DNA of 64,000 bases. Origin: Lepisosteus oculatus. Lineage: Eukaryota; Chordata; Actinopteri; Semionotiformes; Lepisosteidae. How positions within the stretch are numbered: position 1 is the stretch's first letter; each line of letters opens with the position of its first letter. Below are positions 36,301-47,104 of the stretch, in pieces. Under the pieces are notes generated by a model. It saw nothing but the letters and a program-made list of their open reading frames with translations. It searched no databases and had not been told where the DNA came from. The DNA is taken from contig NC_090714.1 in assembly GCF_040954835.1 (NCBI RefSeq), positions 6,746,501 to 6,810,500 on the forward strand, read 5' to 3'. The position numbers and the translations under genes were made by a program.

Positions 36301-36625
36301 TGGGCCTGGGCTTGCGTGTGGAGGTGTGTGAACAGCATCAGATTGGGCACAGGTAGCTGAGATCTGAACTGCACTGACATGCCGAGAAACGCCTTGTGGC
36401 ACAGTGCCTAGCATTTTGAGAAAGCATTTTTTTTCTCAGAAATCGTGGACTATTCGCAGACAGAAAACAATGAAACGACAACCTTCGCAGTCCTATAGAA
36501 GTTCTTGCCAGAAAAAAAGTTGTTAGTGTTCCACTGTTTGCTTTTTCCTCCACAGGCGTCCCCACAACTACTCCACCATCGAGCTGAGCGAGCAGGCAGA
36601 GGGGGAAGGGGAGTTTGATCTTTAG
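23552..36625 (+). CDS. Type I membrane protein with four tandem LTD-like modules
   Basis: Eleven coding exons join without one phase conflict into 948 codons: 23552-24383, 24855-25083, 25178-25317, 27871-28451, 29428-29704, 30132-30303, 30729-30910, 31426-31536, 33481-33636, 34552-34645, 36556-36625. Order: signal peptide (about 1-29), LTD1 (31-209), diverged LTD2 (about 216-395), LTD3 (about 408-605), LTD4 (about 610-755), Cys-containing stalk (about 756-893), membrane helix (about 900-920, IALIIIVLLTLGLGAALG), basic stop-transfer YRKRR and a short acidic tail with NYSTIEL. LTD1 and LTD3 show the hallmark SEVN, EF(V/I)E(L/I), SLDG and F-N-G-N. LTDs are known from lamins; here the modules would face outside the cell. 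Several N-glycosylation sequons support that. Ligand and role are unknown. I cannot give a trusted symbol. Confidence 0.88.
24855..25317 (+). CDS. LTD gene, coding exons 2-3: rest of diverged LTD2
   Basis: Exons 24855-25083 and 25178-25317, separated by a 94-bp intron. They encode the middle and end of LTD2: SGAVALYSG corresponds to the GIALYHG step of LTD1, and DAFVFLG to DAIVYR. SLSRCGAAVW and PPTPGQANQC form the C-terminal Cys extension. Entry is phase 1, internal phase 2, exit phase 1 using AATGTAG|GTGAGT, the only donor in phase with the next exon. Confidence 0.82.
25318..27870 (+). other. LTD gene intron 3 (2.55 kb), no gene seen
   Basis: No convincing exon. It holds a GCCTGCGCAGGC palindrome with a nearby GCATGTCATGCCTG near 26068-26092. 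Near 25665-25760 there is ATGGTA-rich sequence resembling 21540-21670. Confidence 0.5.
27871..28451 (+). CDS. LTD gene, coding exon 4: LTD3
   Basis: Acceptor TTCCGCACAG, donor CCAG|GTGAGT. It encodes a Pro-rich linker, then LTD3: DFLLSEVNSD, DREFIEIWHPSGRRVSLDG, LLLFNGNDD, GYFLLGSHQM, RLPPNTVQNGPDAVALY and LLDAIVYRG, followed by DESLSRCGSL. It is the closest relative of LTD1, sharing an exact LPPNTVQNGPD. The exon ends in phase 0 after LTAFQ. Confidence 0.87.
28975..29170 (+). mobile_element. LINE 3'-end fragment (L2-like)
   Basis: The plus strand reads LWNTIPKDMAHSTIQDAF then, after a stop, KYGIS: the decayed C-terminal end of a non-LTR reverse transcriptase (the usual LWNxLP motif). A 3' UTR-like segment with TGAAGCACTTTGAGATGATTGC follows, shared with the L2-type end at 40.37 kb. 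It lies in the intron before LTD gene coding exon 5. Confidence 0.6.
29428..29704 (+). CDS. LTD gene, coding exon 5: end of LTD3 and first half of LTD4
   Basis: Acceptor TGTCTCCTAG, phase 0. It completes LTD3 (the KKNACG Cys) and begins LTD4: LQVVINEVSASW, EAFVELVTTPHARLQGLTLL, GLYVLGNTSN. The INEV start and FVEL strand are classic LTD positions, although LTD4 lacks the FNGN and PNTVQNGPD signatures. Donor GCAG|GTGAAC, phase 1. Confidence 0.82.
30132..30910 (+). CDS. LTD gene, coding exons 6-7: end of LTD4 and start of the stalk
   Basis: Exons 30132-30303 and 30729-30910. The first carries AWRAVALYQGY and ARLIDAVVLAED, equivalent to the ALY and DAIVY strands of the other modules. The second starts SSMKEPVSLSRCSCCE and continues WIASGQTPGQVNHC, the same C-terminal extension as LTD1-3 (SRC-x-n-PG-x-n-C). 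Phase 1 in, 2 between, 1 out. Donor CCAG|GTAAAT at 30911 is preferred to GTACCA at 30904, because only the former keeps the next exon open. Confidence 0.82.
31426..33636 (+). CDS. LTD gene, coding exons 8-9: juxtamembrane stalk
   Basis: Exons 31426-31536 and 33481-33636. The sequence is helical and Cys-containing: QSEIAQFLEESCHCGISGLY, then ETNISCEDGLLHVSGQI, LSADQRDLILKTTSALMLKD and SCTEVTMEKF. The alternation of strand and helix just outside the membrane is reminiscent of a SEA-like or stalk domain, but no family motif fixes this. The intron between them contains an hAT-like element and a 5S SINE. Confidence 0.75.
31571..32262. mobile_element. Non-autonomous hAT-like DNA transposon
   Basis: Imperfect terminal inverted repeats: left GGGGTTCCCAGTCCTGGTAC-TGGTGACCCACCC from 31571, right its near reverse complement ending GGGAACCACTTGT (32213-32254 region). 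The ends are about 690 bp apart and nothing between them codes. Imperfect 8-bp candidate target duplications flank it (CTAGAGCA / GTAGATCA). The GGGGTTCCCA start and 8-bp target fit the hAT superfamily. It sits in an LTD-gene intron. Confidence 0.65.
32853..33285 (+). mobile_element. 5S-derived SINE3-like, copy 2 (5'-truncated)
   Basis: Matches the 19.6 kb copy from GGTGAGGCCAGTAGGGGGTG to the GCACTTTGAGTGGAGT tail, but lacks the 5S-related head and has a small deletion at the 3' end. Shared words include TCCTTCGGATGAGACGTAAA and CTTACCAATCATGGCCTCC. Located in the intron between stalk exons of the LTD gene. Confidence 0.85.
34552..36625 (+). CDS. LTD gene, coding exons 10-11: membrane helix and cytoplasmic tail
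   Basis: Exon 34552-34645 encodes EAGLGWEIALIIIVLLTLGL (the first residue becomes K after splicing), then a Gly/Ala stretch and YRKR. Exon 36556-36625 encodes RPHNYSTIELSEQAEGEGEF and the last residues DL, and stops at TAG 36623-36625. YSTI fits the Yxx-phi endocytic/sorting motif. The tail is acidic and ends after about 25 residues. Splice sites AAGAG|GTGAGT and CTCCACAG are strong and in phase 2. Confidence 0.85.
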
Positions 36626-39600
36626 GTCTATCCTGGGATGTTTCCTCTCTCCCAGACACACTGGAGAAGGACAGGACACTCCTTGCGATTTCTGCTCTGA
36701 GGACAGAAAGGAAAGGAAATATCTCTCTCCTCTCTACAACAGCGTTTCTAACGGGGTTGGACAGAACCACTTGAGATCCATGTGCACAGAAAATGGATAC
36801 GTGTGTCTGTGTGGAGAGTCTCCCCCTGGACTGGCAGTATATTGTACATATTCACCTTCATGCTTTACAGTCCCATCCACACTGTTTCACCTAAACCCCT
36901 GGAGTGCAGATGGTGTGGATCTCTTGCAAAGCTTTATGAGCAGTGCAGGTAGTGAGGTGCTCTAATATTCCTTAGCATGTAGAGTAAAAATCCACTGGAG
37001 ACCTGTTTGCTGAGCAGAAGCATTTATTATATTTGGTCAAGGAGAAGCACCCTCCTTGCAATTAGGAAGGTGATTCCAACAAGAAAAGTTACAGCTGACC
37101 TTTTATACACTTACTTGATAAGGAATACAAGGAGCTTAAGTCTCAAAAAGAAAAAAAAACTTCAGTCTTAATTAATTTCTATTGGTTAAGCAAGCGTCTG
37201 CTACAATCGGAAGATGTCTGCATAACTAAGCTATATCAGTGTTTTCTTCAAGCAGGTAGTTTATAATTGGCCTTCTACACAAAATAAGTCTTTGGGATTT
37301 TTAAAACAAGCATTCTTTGTGTCTGTAGGCCCCTAGTCTTATCAGCAGCAGATAGTGAAATGTTTCAGCTGGCATTTTGCTGAAACAGAGAAAGAATTAA
37401 TAACCCTTCAAGCTGTAGAAAACATTGGCAGGGACACTAAAACTGTCAGGGAAGCCTGAGACTTCAGTAGCACTAAATGACTTTGACATCCATACAAAAT
37501 TGAAATCAACATCAGTTTCCAAATTCTTAAAATACAAACTTAATTTCAAATATAATTTACTCTGTTCCTCCTTGATACCTGTACTTCCTGGATGGGTACC
37601 AGGATATTGCCTACCAGGAATATCGCTTTCTGATAATGTTTGGATATACCTAATATGAAGCTTTGATGCAAATATCATATCTGTATTATTTGCATATAAA
37701 TATACTGATCATCAAAAGAAATATCACTCATAACTGTCATTTCCCTGATAAATTTGTGTTTGTATCTGTATTTTTTTTTTTAGCAGTTGCACTGACCTTT
37801 TCATTATACAAACCTGACACAATCATTATACCCATTTGGAACTGTCATCAACATGGTTTAACATCTTACTCTGAAAGGGCACAGGCTCGTTCTACCTGTG
37901 GCTACCACTGGAAGGAAAGCAAGCTGTACTTCCATCAACAGTTGCAACGCATGTGGAAGTGATCTTTGAAGCAGTTTTGGCGTTCAGTGACCTTTTCACT
38001 GGTCTCTGATGCCAAGATGCCACGTGTCATCCCACAGGTGTTAAACTGGGACTAAGTCACGTTCACATCTCTCCAGAATGTTGCAGGCTATTGGATGGGT
38101 TCAAAGGCCTCCTCTCGTTTGTACAGTTGTACATTCTTAAGAAAGGCATTGTTACACTAGGCTGTGCACTGTCCTGAGGAAAAGGTATTCAGATTAACAG
38201 CAAGTGAGTTCCCACTACTTGGTCAGAGCAGCACTGTGCCTTTAATCACGATAAGTGGATTGATCTTCTTTCTGGATTTTCACCAGGCAGAACATTCAGC
38301 AGGTTCACTTCATCACCTGTGCCAGATCACCTTTCTCATTTATACAGTGGTTTAACGATTCTGCAACAAGGTTCCTCAAGTCTACTATAGTCACTCATGA
38401 ATGATCAGCTAATCTGAATAATGCCTAGAAATTAATCAGTGTGCAGATTAAATTTCTGCATCTTTTTAGAAAATGAATAGTCAAGTTTAGTCAAGTTAGA
38501 CTGCATTGTGTATATTAAAAGTTTCTGTGTCGGTTACAAACACTGATTGCTGTGCGTGACACCAGGTGATTTCTGACGTGGCCTTGATTCATAGGCAACC
38601 ATGAAAGATCAGCACTGGTTGTTTAGTCTAGGGGCTGCTGGAAGATACTGATTATGCTTATTTCTCCGTCCAATGAGCTTGAAACATATACAGTAGAAAT
38701 CAAAAAGTTTTGAAAGAGCTGTTGATGAACTCGGTTTTGGTGAAGAGTTTTGAGAAGTCGGCTGCAGACTTTATCGGGGAAATAATGTTGCTGCTTTGCT
38801 CCTGGGCTGCAGAGTTGCAATTTCTTGATTTTTTTTTTCTGCACTAGCACTGTTTACCTTTAAGCAACAGATTGCAATTTAATTTCAAGTACCGAGTCTT
38901 ACTGTAGTGCTAAGCTCCTCCTTATGCTTTGACCTGCTGGCTGTTCTTTTTTTTTTTTCTTCGGAGGGGGCAGTTCTGTGTTGCAAAACGTTTTACATGC
39001 ATTTGAACTAGCTGAGGAGCTGTCCTCCTCTCACTCCGACGTCAGGGGGAAAACAAAGAATGTTTTTAATTTTGATTGTGATTACCTTCTGTGTACGTTC
39101 TTGGAGAAGATTTGCAACTCTTTTTTTTTCGGCAATAAACATTGTTACAATTTGTTGTTATCTTGAGTGTATTTTTTTTATCTTGGGATGCAACCTTTTC
39201 CTTACAGGCAAGCAATTCTTTACACAACAGGCTAAGCTTTCCTTGCACAAATGCTTGTTAGTTCTCCTTATTTACTCTGAGCATTTTTTTTTCAAAATCT
39301 CCTCTTAACATACTGCATTGCAGGTAGATGCTATATAAATTAACTAAATGCTCCCACGAGACATATATCATAACTTATTCTGTGTGCACATAATGTGTTG
39401 CATTCTTGAAATTTGCTATGTACCGTCACCCTACAAATGCACAAATGATAAACTTTTTATACTGTAGCTTATGTACATGTACAGAATGGGCTGTTTGAAG
39501 AGCTGGGTGTCTGATCCTCCCATGTCTCAGCTATTTCCTTACATCTCTCCTGCTTTTGTCCAACTGCTGGCCTGGTGTCCACATCTGTCCTGGGAGAAAC

Positions 39601-39864
39601 TTTCCACTGGAACTGGACGAGATCAGCCAGGAGTGTCAAAAGTCTTTGTCCGAGAGGTAAATCCATCCATCTTTCTCTGAGTTTTCCTTTGATCAGGTGA
39701 AGGGAAGAGTGGAGAGAAAGTGCAGTTTTATGGTTGCACCCCACACAACAAATAAAATGCCATGTTGTGACATTTCTTGGTAGGCTTTGTGGCCGTGTTG
39801 GAACAACCATGTGGGTTGTTGCGGTTGTTTGAATATGATTAAAAAAAAGACATGAATTTGTTTG
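36626..39864 (+). other. 3' UTR / downstream flank of the LTD gene
   Basis: The 3' UTR must start at 36626. I see no close AATAAA; ATTAAA at 38514-38519 and AATAAA at 39134-39139 are candidates only. The rest is AT-rich with short frames and no recognised gene. Confidence 0.35.
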
Positions 39865-40430
39865 TCCTATGTTATCGCTAACTTTGGCTGAAAAGCTGAT
39901 CAACACTTTTGTCTTCTCCCGAATTGACTACTGTAATGCTCTACTCGCTGGGGTATCTAAATCCACACTGAAAAAACTGCAGTATGTCCAAAATTCGGCA
40001 GCCAGAATCCTGACCAGGTCTAGTGCAAGTGATCACATTACTCCTATCCTGGAGTCCCTGCACTGACTTCCTGTCAGGTTTTGTGTCGACTTCAAAATCC
40101 TCATGCTCACCTACAAGGCTCTGCATGGCTTGGCTCCTCAGTACCTGTCTGAGCTACTATCACCCTACTCTCTACTACTCTCTCACCCTGCTCACCCTAC
40201 CTTCTCTAAACTTCTTCAAATCCAGACTCAAAACCTTCTTTAGAAGAGCCTTTACTTAACTGGTTATTTACCCCTCTGCTCCTACTGTATTCAGTACCCC
40301 CATCTACTGTCTCCTCTCATTGTTCATACGTTGGGTATTTTTTTCATTGCTATTATTGTAGTTCTGTAAAGTGCTTTGAGAAGCCACCTTTAAGGTGCTA
40401 TATAAAATAGTTTATAATCATATTATTTGT
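39865..40430 (+). mobile_element. L2-like LINE 3' fragment
   Basis: The plus-strand frame carries NTFVFSRIDYCNALLAGVSK, TLKKLQYVQNSAARILTR and SDHITPILESLH, the conserved C-terminal region of L2-clade reverse transcriptases. After a stop and frameshift, FKILMLTYKALHGLAPQYLS, FFKSRLKTFF and a 3' UTR with TAAAGTGCTTTGAGAAGCCA follow. 5'-truncated and inactive. Confidence 0.82.
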
Positions 40431-40935
40431 TTCTGTATTTTATTTTCCAGCTGCAAGAGCATGTTTCTGGAATGTGTGACAGAACTGAGAACCTCCAGTT
40501 TTAATTAGCATCATCCCTGATTGAAGGCCTTCTGATCAGAACCTAGTCTTTGGTGAAAATGCTGTGTTTAATGAGGTACATTATCTTTTCTGATTCTGCA
40601 TACTGATAGTGGGCGATCGTATTACTGAAAAGCAGCCAGTCAAGGCTGTGGGCGTCTTCATACCCTTGGCTATAGAAGATGTGAAAAAAAGTTATTGTAA
40701 CTTTGGTAACCAGGCACAACTACAGCGCTTTTGCTTTTCAGCAGTTCCGTTTCCCTCATCTTTCTGATGAGCTGTACTGTGTGTCAGTTTGGCCAGACAC
40801 TACACACGGTGTGTCTATGTTTTTACCACACTCTGCCGGCCTTTACAGCTCCTACTAGTGGCACGATCAAAAAGGATGCTGTCTAATAGATAATTAGTGA
40901 AATCCTGACCGACTGCCAGTTTTTTATTAACAATT

Positions 40936-41236
40936 AATAATAATAATTATAATTGCTTACACTTATAAAGCGCTTTTCTTGACACTCCACTCAAAGTGCT
41001 TTACAGGTAATGGGGACTCCCCTCCACCACCACCAGTGTGCAGCCCCACCTGGATAATGCGACAGCAGCCAGAGTGCACCAGTACGCTCCCCACACACCA
41101 GCTATCAGTGTGGAGGAGAACAGAGTGATGAAGCCAGTTCATAGATGGGGATTATTAGGAGGCCATGATTTGTAAGGGCCAATGGGAAATTTGGCCAGGA
41201 CACCGGGGTAACACCCCTACTCTTTTCGAGAAATGC
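40936..41236 (-). mobile_element. 5S-derived SINE3-like, copy 3 (truncated)
   Basis: The reverse complement matches the 3' two thirds of the 19.6 kb copy: GGGTGTTACCCCGGTGTCCTGGCC, the CATTGGCCCTTAC block, GGGAGTCCCCATTACCTG and the CTTTGAGTGGAGTGTCAAG tail with ATT repeats. The 5S head is absent. Confidence 0.85.
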
Positions 41237-44200
41237 CAGTTGAAGAAACCCTCTTAGAATTAGGAAATGATGTAGCCTAGCGTCTGAGTTATATCTGGAC
41301 TGTTGGTCTCAATGAAGAGTTTAATAAGTTGATCCGCTCGGGAGTTCCCCCAGATTCGTATTTTTACACGTCTGGCACTTGCCTGTCAGCGCGACGGAAA
41401 GAAACCGCGAGCACCAGCCGTCCCCTCCTGTTCTGGGGGTCGCTGACGGCCGGTGGATTTCAGGGGAGCTCTGGTTTCTAACTCAGCTGCAGGAAGGAAG
41501 CTGCCTGATCGACGTGCGAGGCGCTGCTCTGATCTTCACGACGAGGCCCCTGCGGTTTGTCAGCATCCTGTCTAGTGTCCCGAAGGCCGCGCGGCGCTGT
41601 GCTCTGAGCAGCCCAGGCAGGGATACAGAGGCGGGTCACGCAGGCGCCTGCCGAGCCTGTCATTCTCAGACTGCCTTTGAAGTCTGTAGGGGGGGACAGG
41701 GGGCTGGCAGATATACCCACATTGGTTTCATCTACTGGACTTAGCAAAGCGGATAGGGTCACGTTTTGACGTGGGGGCTTGCACCGCAAGTGCGCCTGTG
41801 ATTGCCATATTTAGATGTGGTTGGGCAAACTTCATTTAGCAGTCTGGGCTGCTCGATTGCAAGGGTACACTGTTAGAATAGTATCCCGTCCATTGATCAG
41901 ATCTCCACAACTCCCCCCTGCAGAGAACGCCTCTCATCCTGTCAGTCTTCTGTGGATGATACCTAGACCAGAAAAGGAGTCTTCCTCGGCTGGGAACTGA
42001 CGAGATGGAGGAGAGGTTTTTCCGAGTCAAAGGCTTTGGTTGCATTACCAGGATTTGCTTACCTTTGGATCTCATCGTCAAACGTTTGAGGCAAACAACA
42101 TGCCACGTCAGGTCTTGATTCAAAATCTGTACCAGCAAATGCAGCTTTCTGCCAGGTGTCCCTTCTTTACTGACTTGCAGCACTTCCTTTGTCACTGTCT
42201 TCGCTGGGCGATTTCTCAAAGTCCTCCCTTGCTCAGAAGGACGCTGTCATGTCAGCCGCGCTTCCTTCCTGCACGTCTCCGTCTGTCAAAACGGCAGCAG
42301 GCAAACGCGTACCTGCCCCGCTGCTTCCTGTGTGCAGGTCGGCTGTTGTTTGGGTTGTAAATCACTCTCGCAGGAAACCTTTCTCAGTTCGTCTCTCTGG
42401 GTGCTTTCTCTTCCTCTCGGTGTGGATTGCAGTCTCTCTCTCTTGTTGTCCCCCTGTCCCCGTCCCTGTCCCGGTCCCAGCAGATACTTGTAGGAAATAG
42501 GTGCCCTTTTCTAGCTGCTCCCAAAGAGCTTCCCTTAGGACTAGGCCAAGATCTGTAGACTGGAGAGGCTTGGTGATTTCATTCCTGACTTATTCATTGG
42601 ACTTAATGACCAATCACTTGCTTAATTAGTACAAACTGGCAAGTTTTCAAGGTCCTGTCTCATTGGCTGTTTAAAGTTTCTTAAGACAATGCAGGGTGTT
42701 CTCTGCATACGCGTTGAAAGCTCCTTTCTCTATGCAAGGTGAAACTACTGTTTTATTGTGTTTTTGTGTACAACTCAAAGCAAAATGAGACAGACATTGT
42801 GGCCAGTGATTTTTAGGTGCCCCATCAGTAATGTCCCCGGAGACAGTTTAGAATGGTAAAAAGTCATTTATTCCTGCATTATTTTCACTGTGCTTTTTGT
42901 CTATTTACCAGGCGTTCCAGGCGTTCACAGTAAATCATGCCTCTGTGGGTGAGTAACACCGCTCTCTGTAGCTTTGAAGATGGCGAATCATGGCATTATT
43001 ATAGTCTAGGGTAGTAAGGATCAGTAAATGTACTGTACAGGGATGTTATGCTCCGATAGTGTGTAGAATTACTGCTCATAGTTACCATAGTAAACGTTCA
43101 TGATTTTTTCCCCTCACTACCCAGCACCATAGACGCAACGATAACCAGCCAATGTGCTCCAACTCTTTCTTAACATCTGCTTTCTGTGAGGGTTCAATTT
43201 GTTTGTTTTGTGACAGACACCGGAGGCAGAAATCGGGTAGACGAGCAAGGTGTGTTGGGGCCCAAACTAGACGTTCCTTTTGGTCCCCGATTCTGAAGTT
43301 GGCTACATTAAGAAACCGTGATGCAGGAAAAGCTCTCTGAAGTCACAGGTCACAGCGTTCAGTAGCTGACAGTATTTCAATTTCAAATCTCTGGACCGTG
43401 ACACTCGACAGGAAGAGAGCAGAAACCAATGAGACAGGAAGAGGTGCAGTTTTCAAAGACACGACGCAGGGCTTGCTCTGAACAGGAGTTATCTTGATGC
43501 CGTTCCATTTTTATGCAGACATTGCTGGTGTGTTTCTGTGTGGAAGCTCTTTGTGGAATTAACTTCAGCTGACGGGGCTGTAGTCTTACTGAGGAGTGCA
43601 GCTTTCCTCCTGTTTAAGACGGCTCAGAGCTAACTTGACCTTAAAGATGGATCTCTTTCGTTCTTGAGGAAGGATGACTGACACGCTGCAAAACTGAGCA
43701 AAGACTTTTAGAAGACGGGCAAAAGGAAACTAAAACATTATAGACCGATATTCTTTGGAATAATCTGGCTTGCTTGATTAAAGACTCACTCATCCTTGGA
43801 ATTTGCTCAAGACTCCAGATTTAATAGTTTGGGTAAGTGCTATTCTCTTAAGGGCTTAAAAAGACTTATAACTTCGGCTCTCCTTGCATAAAAGTTATGT
43901 CAGTTATACAAACTGTAAGATATAAAGGGGGTTAATTGATGTTCTTTTGACTCCTTGTTTACCTAAACCAGGCGTTCATGTGCAGATGTTACCCTTACTT
44001 CATGTAAGGCGTATGTTTTCTTCTAAACCACAATTTCCAGCACTTATGTTCACTACATCTTGTGCAGAACTCGCAACAAATACTTTGAGCTAATTTTTCT
44101 GGTTTGTCGATTCTGTTAGCTGGTTTGCCCAGAGCATTTCGCCAGCCTTTAGGAACCCATGTATTTCAGGCCATTATTTATACTATTTCAGGCTCAGAAA

Positions 44201-44370
44201 ATGAAAGAAAAAGCGGGGTGTGGACTGAATGGAAAGACAAAGGAGAATGGAAATTATATAAAGATTGCTTTTGGATCTGCTTTACACTTGAACATGGGTC
44301 AGCTCCAGCTTCTTGGCAGAGATGAAATAATTCTTTTGGCGGAGTTAAAATATTTTGCGCGGATGGGTTA
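41237..44370. other. Intergenic or NLRC3 5' intron sequence; GC-rich patch at 41.38-41.72 kb
   Basis: A short CpG-containing stretch follows the SINE (GCGCGACGGAAAG, CCGCGCGGCGC), and around 42.45 kb there is a (CCCTGTCCC)-type low-complexity run. Open frames here are short and resemble nothing known to me. It could host a non-coding transcript or a distal promoter, but nothing proves it. Confidence 0.3.
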
Positions 44371-44374
44371 GAGG

Positions 44375-44965
44375 AGTGGGTCTCAAGTCCTTGAGTACCT
44401 CTGTCTCTGCTGGTGTTCGCTCGTTAAGTGGAGCATTAATCACCTGTGCTAATTGCATTGATTTGCTTGCCTAGGCTTTTTTCCTGCACTCAGGCCTAAA
44501 TGCTCAGTACAGTGACTCTCAGTTCGCATCCTGGGTAACACTTGTGTCTGTTTTTGTTGCTCGGGCCAAGAGTTTAATCTCTAGCTAACATGCTGTAAAT
44601 TGATTATTTTATTTGAGGCTTTGTTGACATTTGCTTTCAGTGCTTAACAATGTGCTTTCAGTTCTTAAAAATGAGCTTTCGGCTAATTTGTGAGTTATAG
44701 GGCTGTCCTCATTGAGGTGTGTGAGCTGAAATATAGCTATTTGGATTGAAGAAAAAAACAACACTGCCTCACCTGATACAATGTCCTTCCCACTGGTGTG
44801 TGTTCATCATCAGTCAACACCATTTAATTAACGTTCTTAATTAGAAGGCCGAGGGGCAGCTGTACACACTCTCACTAAGGTATTTTTGATACCTAGGCCT
44901 GAAAGCAGGAAAAAGCCAGCAAACACAGGGGTCACCCAGGAAGTGGGTTGTGAACTATTGGATTA
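44375..44965. mobile_element. hAT-like non-autonomous element (degenerate)
   Basis: The left end AGTGGGTCTCAAGTCCTTGA ... CTCTGCTGGTGTT and the reverse complement of the right end (AGTTCACAACCCACTTCCTGGG ... TTTGCTGG) are weak inverted repeats about 590 bp apart. The layout resembles the 31.6 kb element. No coding capacity. Confidence 0.4.
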
Positions 44966-45684
44966 GAGAATGAAGAGTTGTTCAGTTGACAGCTTCCCCA
45001 TTTGCTGTCCATTATTCCTGAGAATGAAAGAAAATGACACGCAATGCTGCACATTTTATGCTAAACTTGAAAGGCCCAAGAGTGTGTGAAATCAGGCATG
45101 AAGATCCTTGCTCTGTAAGCATCGTGTCTTTCTTTTGGTAAGCTGGTGTGCTGGTGAGCTTCTGGAATCCATGGGTAGATATTGAGCGCATTGACGATTA
45201 AGAGAACAACGATGTTACTGTATCTTTTAAAAGGTGCTTTATTGCTGCTTTTGCTGGTGCTTGTGACTGTAAAGGGATGCAGCCCAGCAGCAGTGGAGCT
45301 TATACTGAAAATGTACTTGAGCAACTAAACTGTTGCTTCTTGTTTTTTCTTTCAACGGCGGGACTATCTTTTCTTCCAATAACTGTAGTGAAAGCCTGAG
45401 TGAATGGACCAGATTAAACCATCTCAGGCATGATATTCATGGTCTGACCTGAACTGTTACATCCTGATTTTAAATGCCTGTTAGGATTCATCTAGCACAG
45501 CAGGGAGTAAAGAACATAAGAAGAAGTTGAGCTAACAGGATAGCGACTGTTCAGCTCATTTCACTCATCCCATTGCTTGTAGCTGAAAAAGCCTGAATCG
45601 TGCCCAGCACTTGCCTGAAGTTTGAAACCAGTGAATCCAACACTTTCCTCTCCAATGCAAAAGCTGGTGCTTTCAATAAAAAGC

Positions 45685-46065
45685 ATCTTTACCAAATGCA
45701 TCCATTCATATTTTTCAGTGGTCCCCTTACACTGTGTTTGTAGAGATGGCGTTCTTGTATATTTTTGGACCTGAAGAACGCAGGTTCTTTGCCGTCTGCA
45801 GATATATACATATGTTAATGCGGTAAAACAATTAATGGCTAAACTAGTCACATACAGCCTTACAGTTATCGTGGTTTGACTGAACAAGAGTTCAAGAGAA
45901 TTTTTTTTTTGCAGCAAAGTAAGTTCTAACAATCTTGACTCCGAATGATGTCTCTAGCCTCAGTCAGCACATGCCCATAACAGCTTAGGTCAAACAGAAG
46001 AATGAGCTTTTCTTGTCTCCTACTGGATTCCTACTGGAATTCATCTGGAACAGCACCATGAGTTT
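45685..46065. repeat. Direct duplication, copy A
   Basis: Largely colinear with 47105-47455 on the same strand, from AAATGCATCCATTC to the GACAGCACCATGA-like end (GGAACAGCACCATGAGT here). Conserved blocks include GAAGAACGCAGGTTCT, AAAACAATTAATGGCTAAAC and AGCCTCAGTCAGCACATGCC. Indels of 2-20 bases separate them, so the duplication is not recent. Confidence 0.8.
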
Positions 46066-47104
46066 GCCGCATCGAAAACACTCCCAGTGCATGTTCTTGT
46101 AATGTAAGGGGAGAGACCAAGAAAAACCCACATTGTCAGAAAGAGAGTTCCGTGCATCAAGTTATTCAAAGTGACTATGCAGTCCTCAAAGGGTGCGTTG
46201 TATTGTAGAAATTGTATTGTATTTCATCTTAAATTTCATGTTCAAAATTAATTTTAAATGATCTGAAGCGCAGCCTTAGTTCATCATTGTTGAGCACACA
46301 AACTGGTTTCTAATCCAATTTGGCAAAGACACAGACTACCGGATAGCATGCAGAGACGAGTCAACCTGTCTACAGCCTGCTGCAGAGTAACTGAAGACTT
46401 CAGGAACAGCAACAGAGTGAGTCCATATTTTCTGTGGCTCTCGATACTTACAAAGAAGCAGCAAAACGGATAACTGGCCTTTTAAATTCTGGATACAGCG
46501 CAACAATACTGGATCCTAACAACCTAATACAGCTATCACACAGAAGCCAGGGACTGCTCTGCAGCTCTCGAGCTCTCCTCTCTTCCTCTCCAGACAGACA
46601 TGCTGCCCCAGGATGGCCAGGGATCTGCAGAATGTTTTACACTGGCCCTCAGTTAAACTACAGTAATTATATATAATATAATTATCAATGGCGATTTAAA
46701 CCTGAAACCCCCAACAAGAGCCAATGAGGGGGCCAATGAAATTTAAGAAATATTAAGTGTATTAATAATATGCACCTCTCTTGGTCATACTCAGGCACTT
46801 TGAGTCTACATTCCAGTCACTTTCATGCAGAAGTCCGATTTATTTTTACTCAAAGGGCTTTAGCCAAAGTAGCACCCAGTCGTGATAACACTGAAAAACT
46901 GAGAAAAACACATATGAGCCATAGTTCAAACCCTATTTCAGATGTGCAGATTCTTACCGTGAGGAGGACTGAGTTCACTTACAAGAGCAGTAGGACGTCC
47001 AGATTCCCTCTGTCGAACACTGGGTTTGTATGCCTTTTCTGTTGTAACTCAAGTTTTACTGTGGAATCCTTTTTTGTTTGCCTTTTGCCAAAGACCGATA
47101 TTCT

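Noticed and set aside
41379-41744. 121-codon plus-strand frame beside a SINE
   Set aside because: No domain, no in-phase partner exon, and GC-rich composition explains its length.
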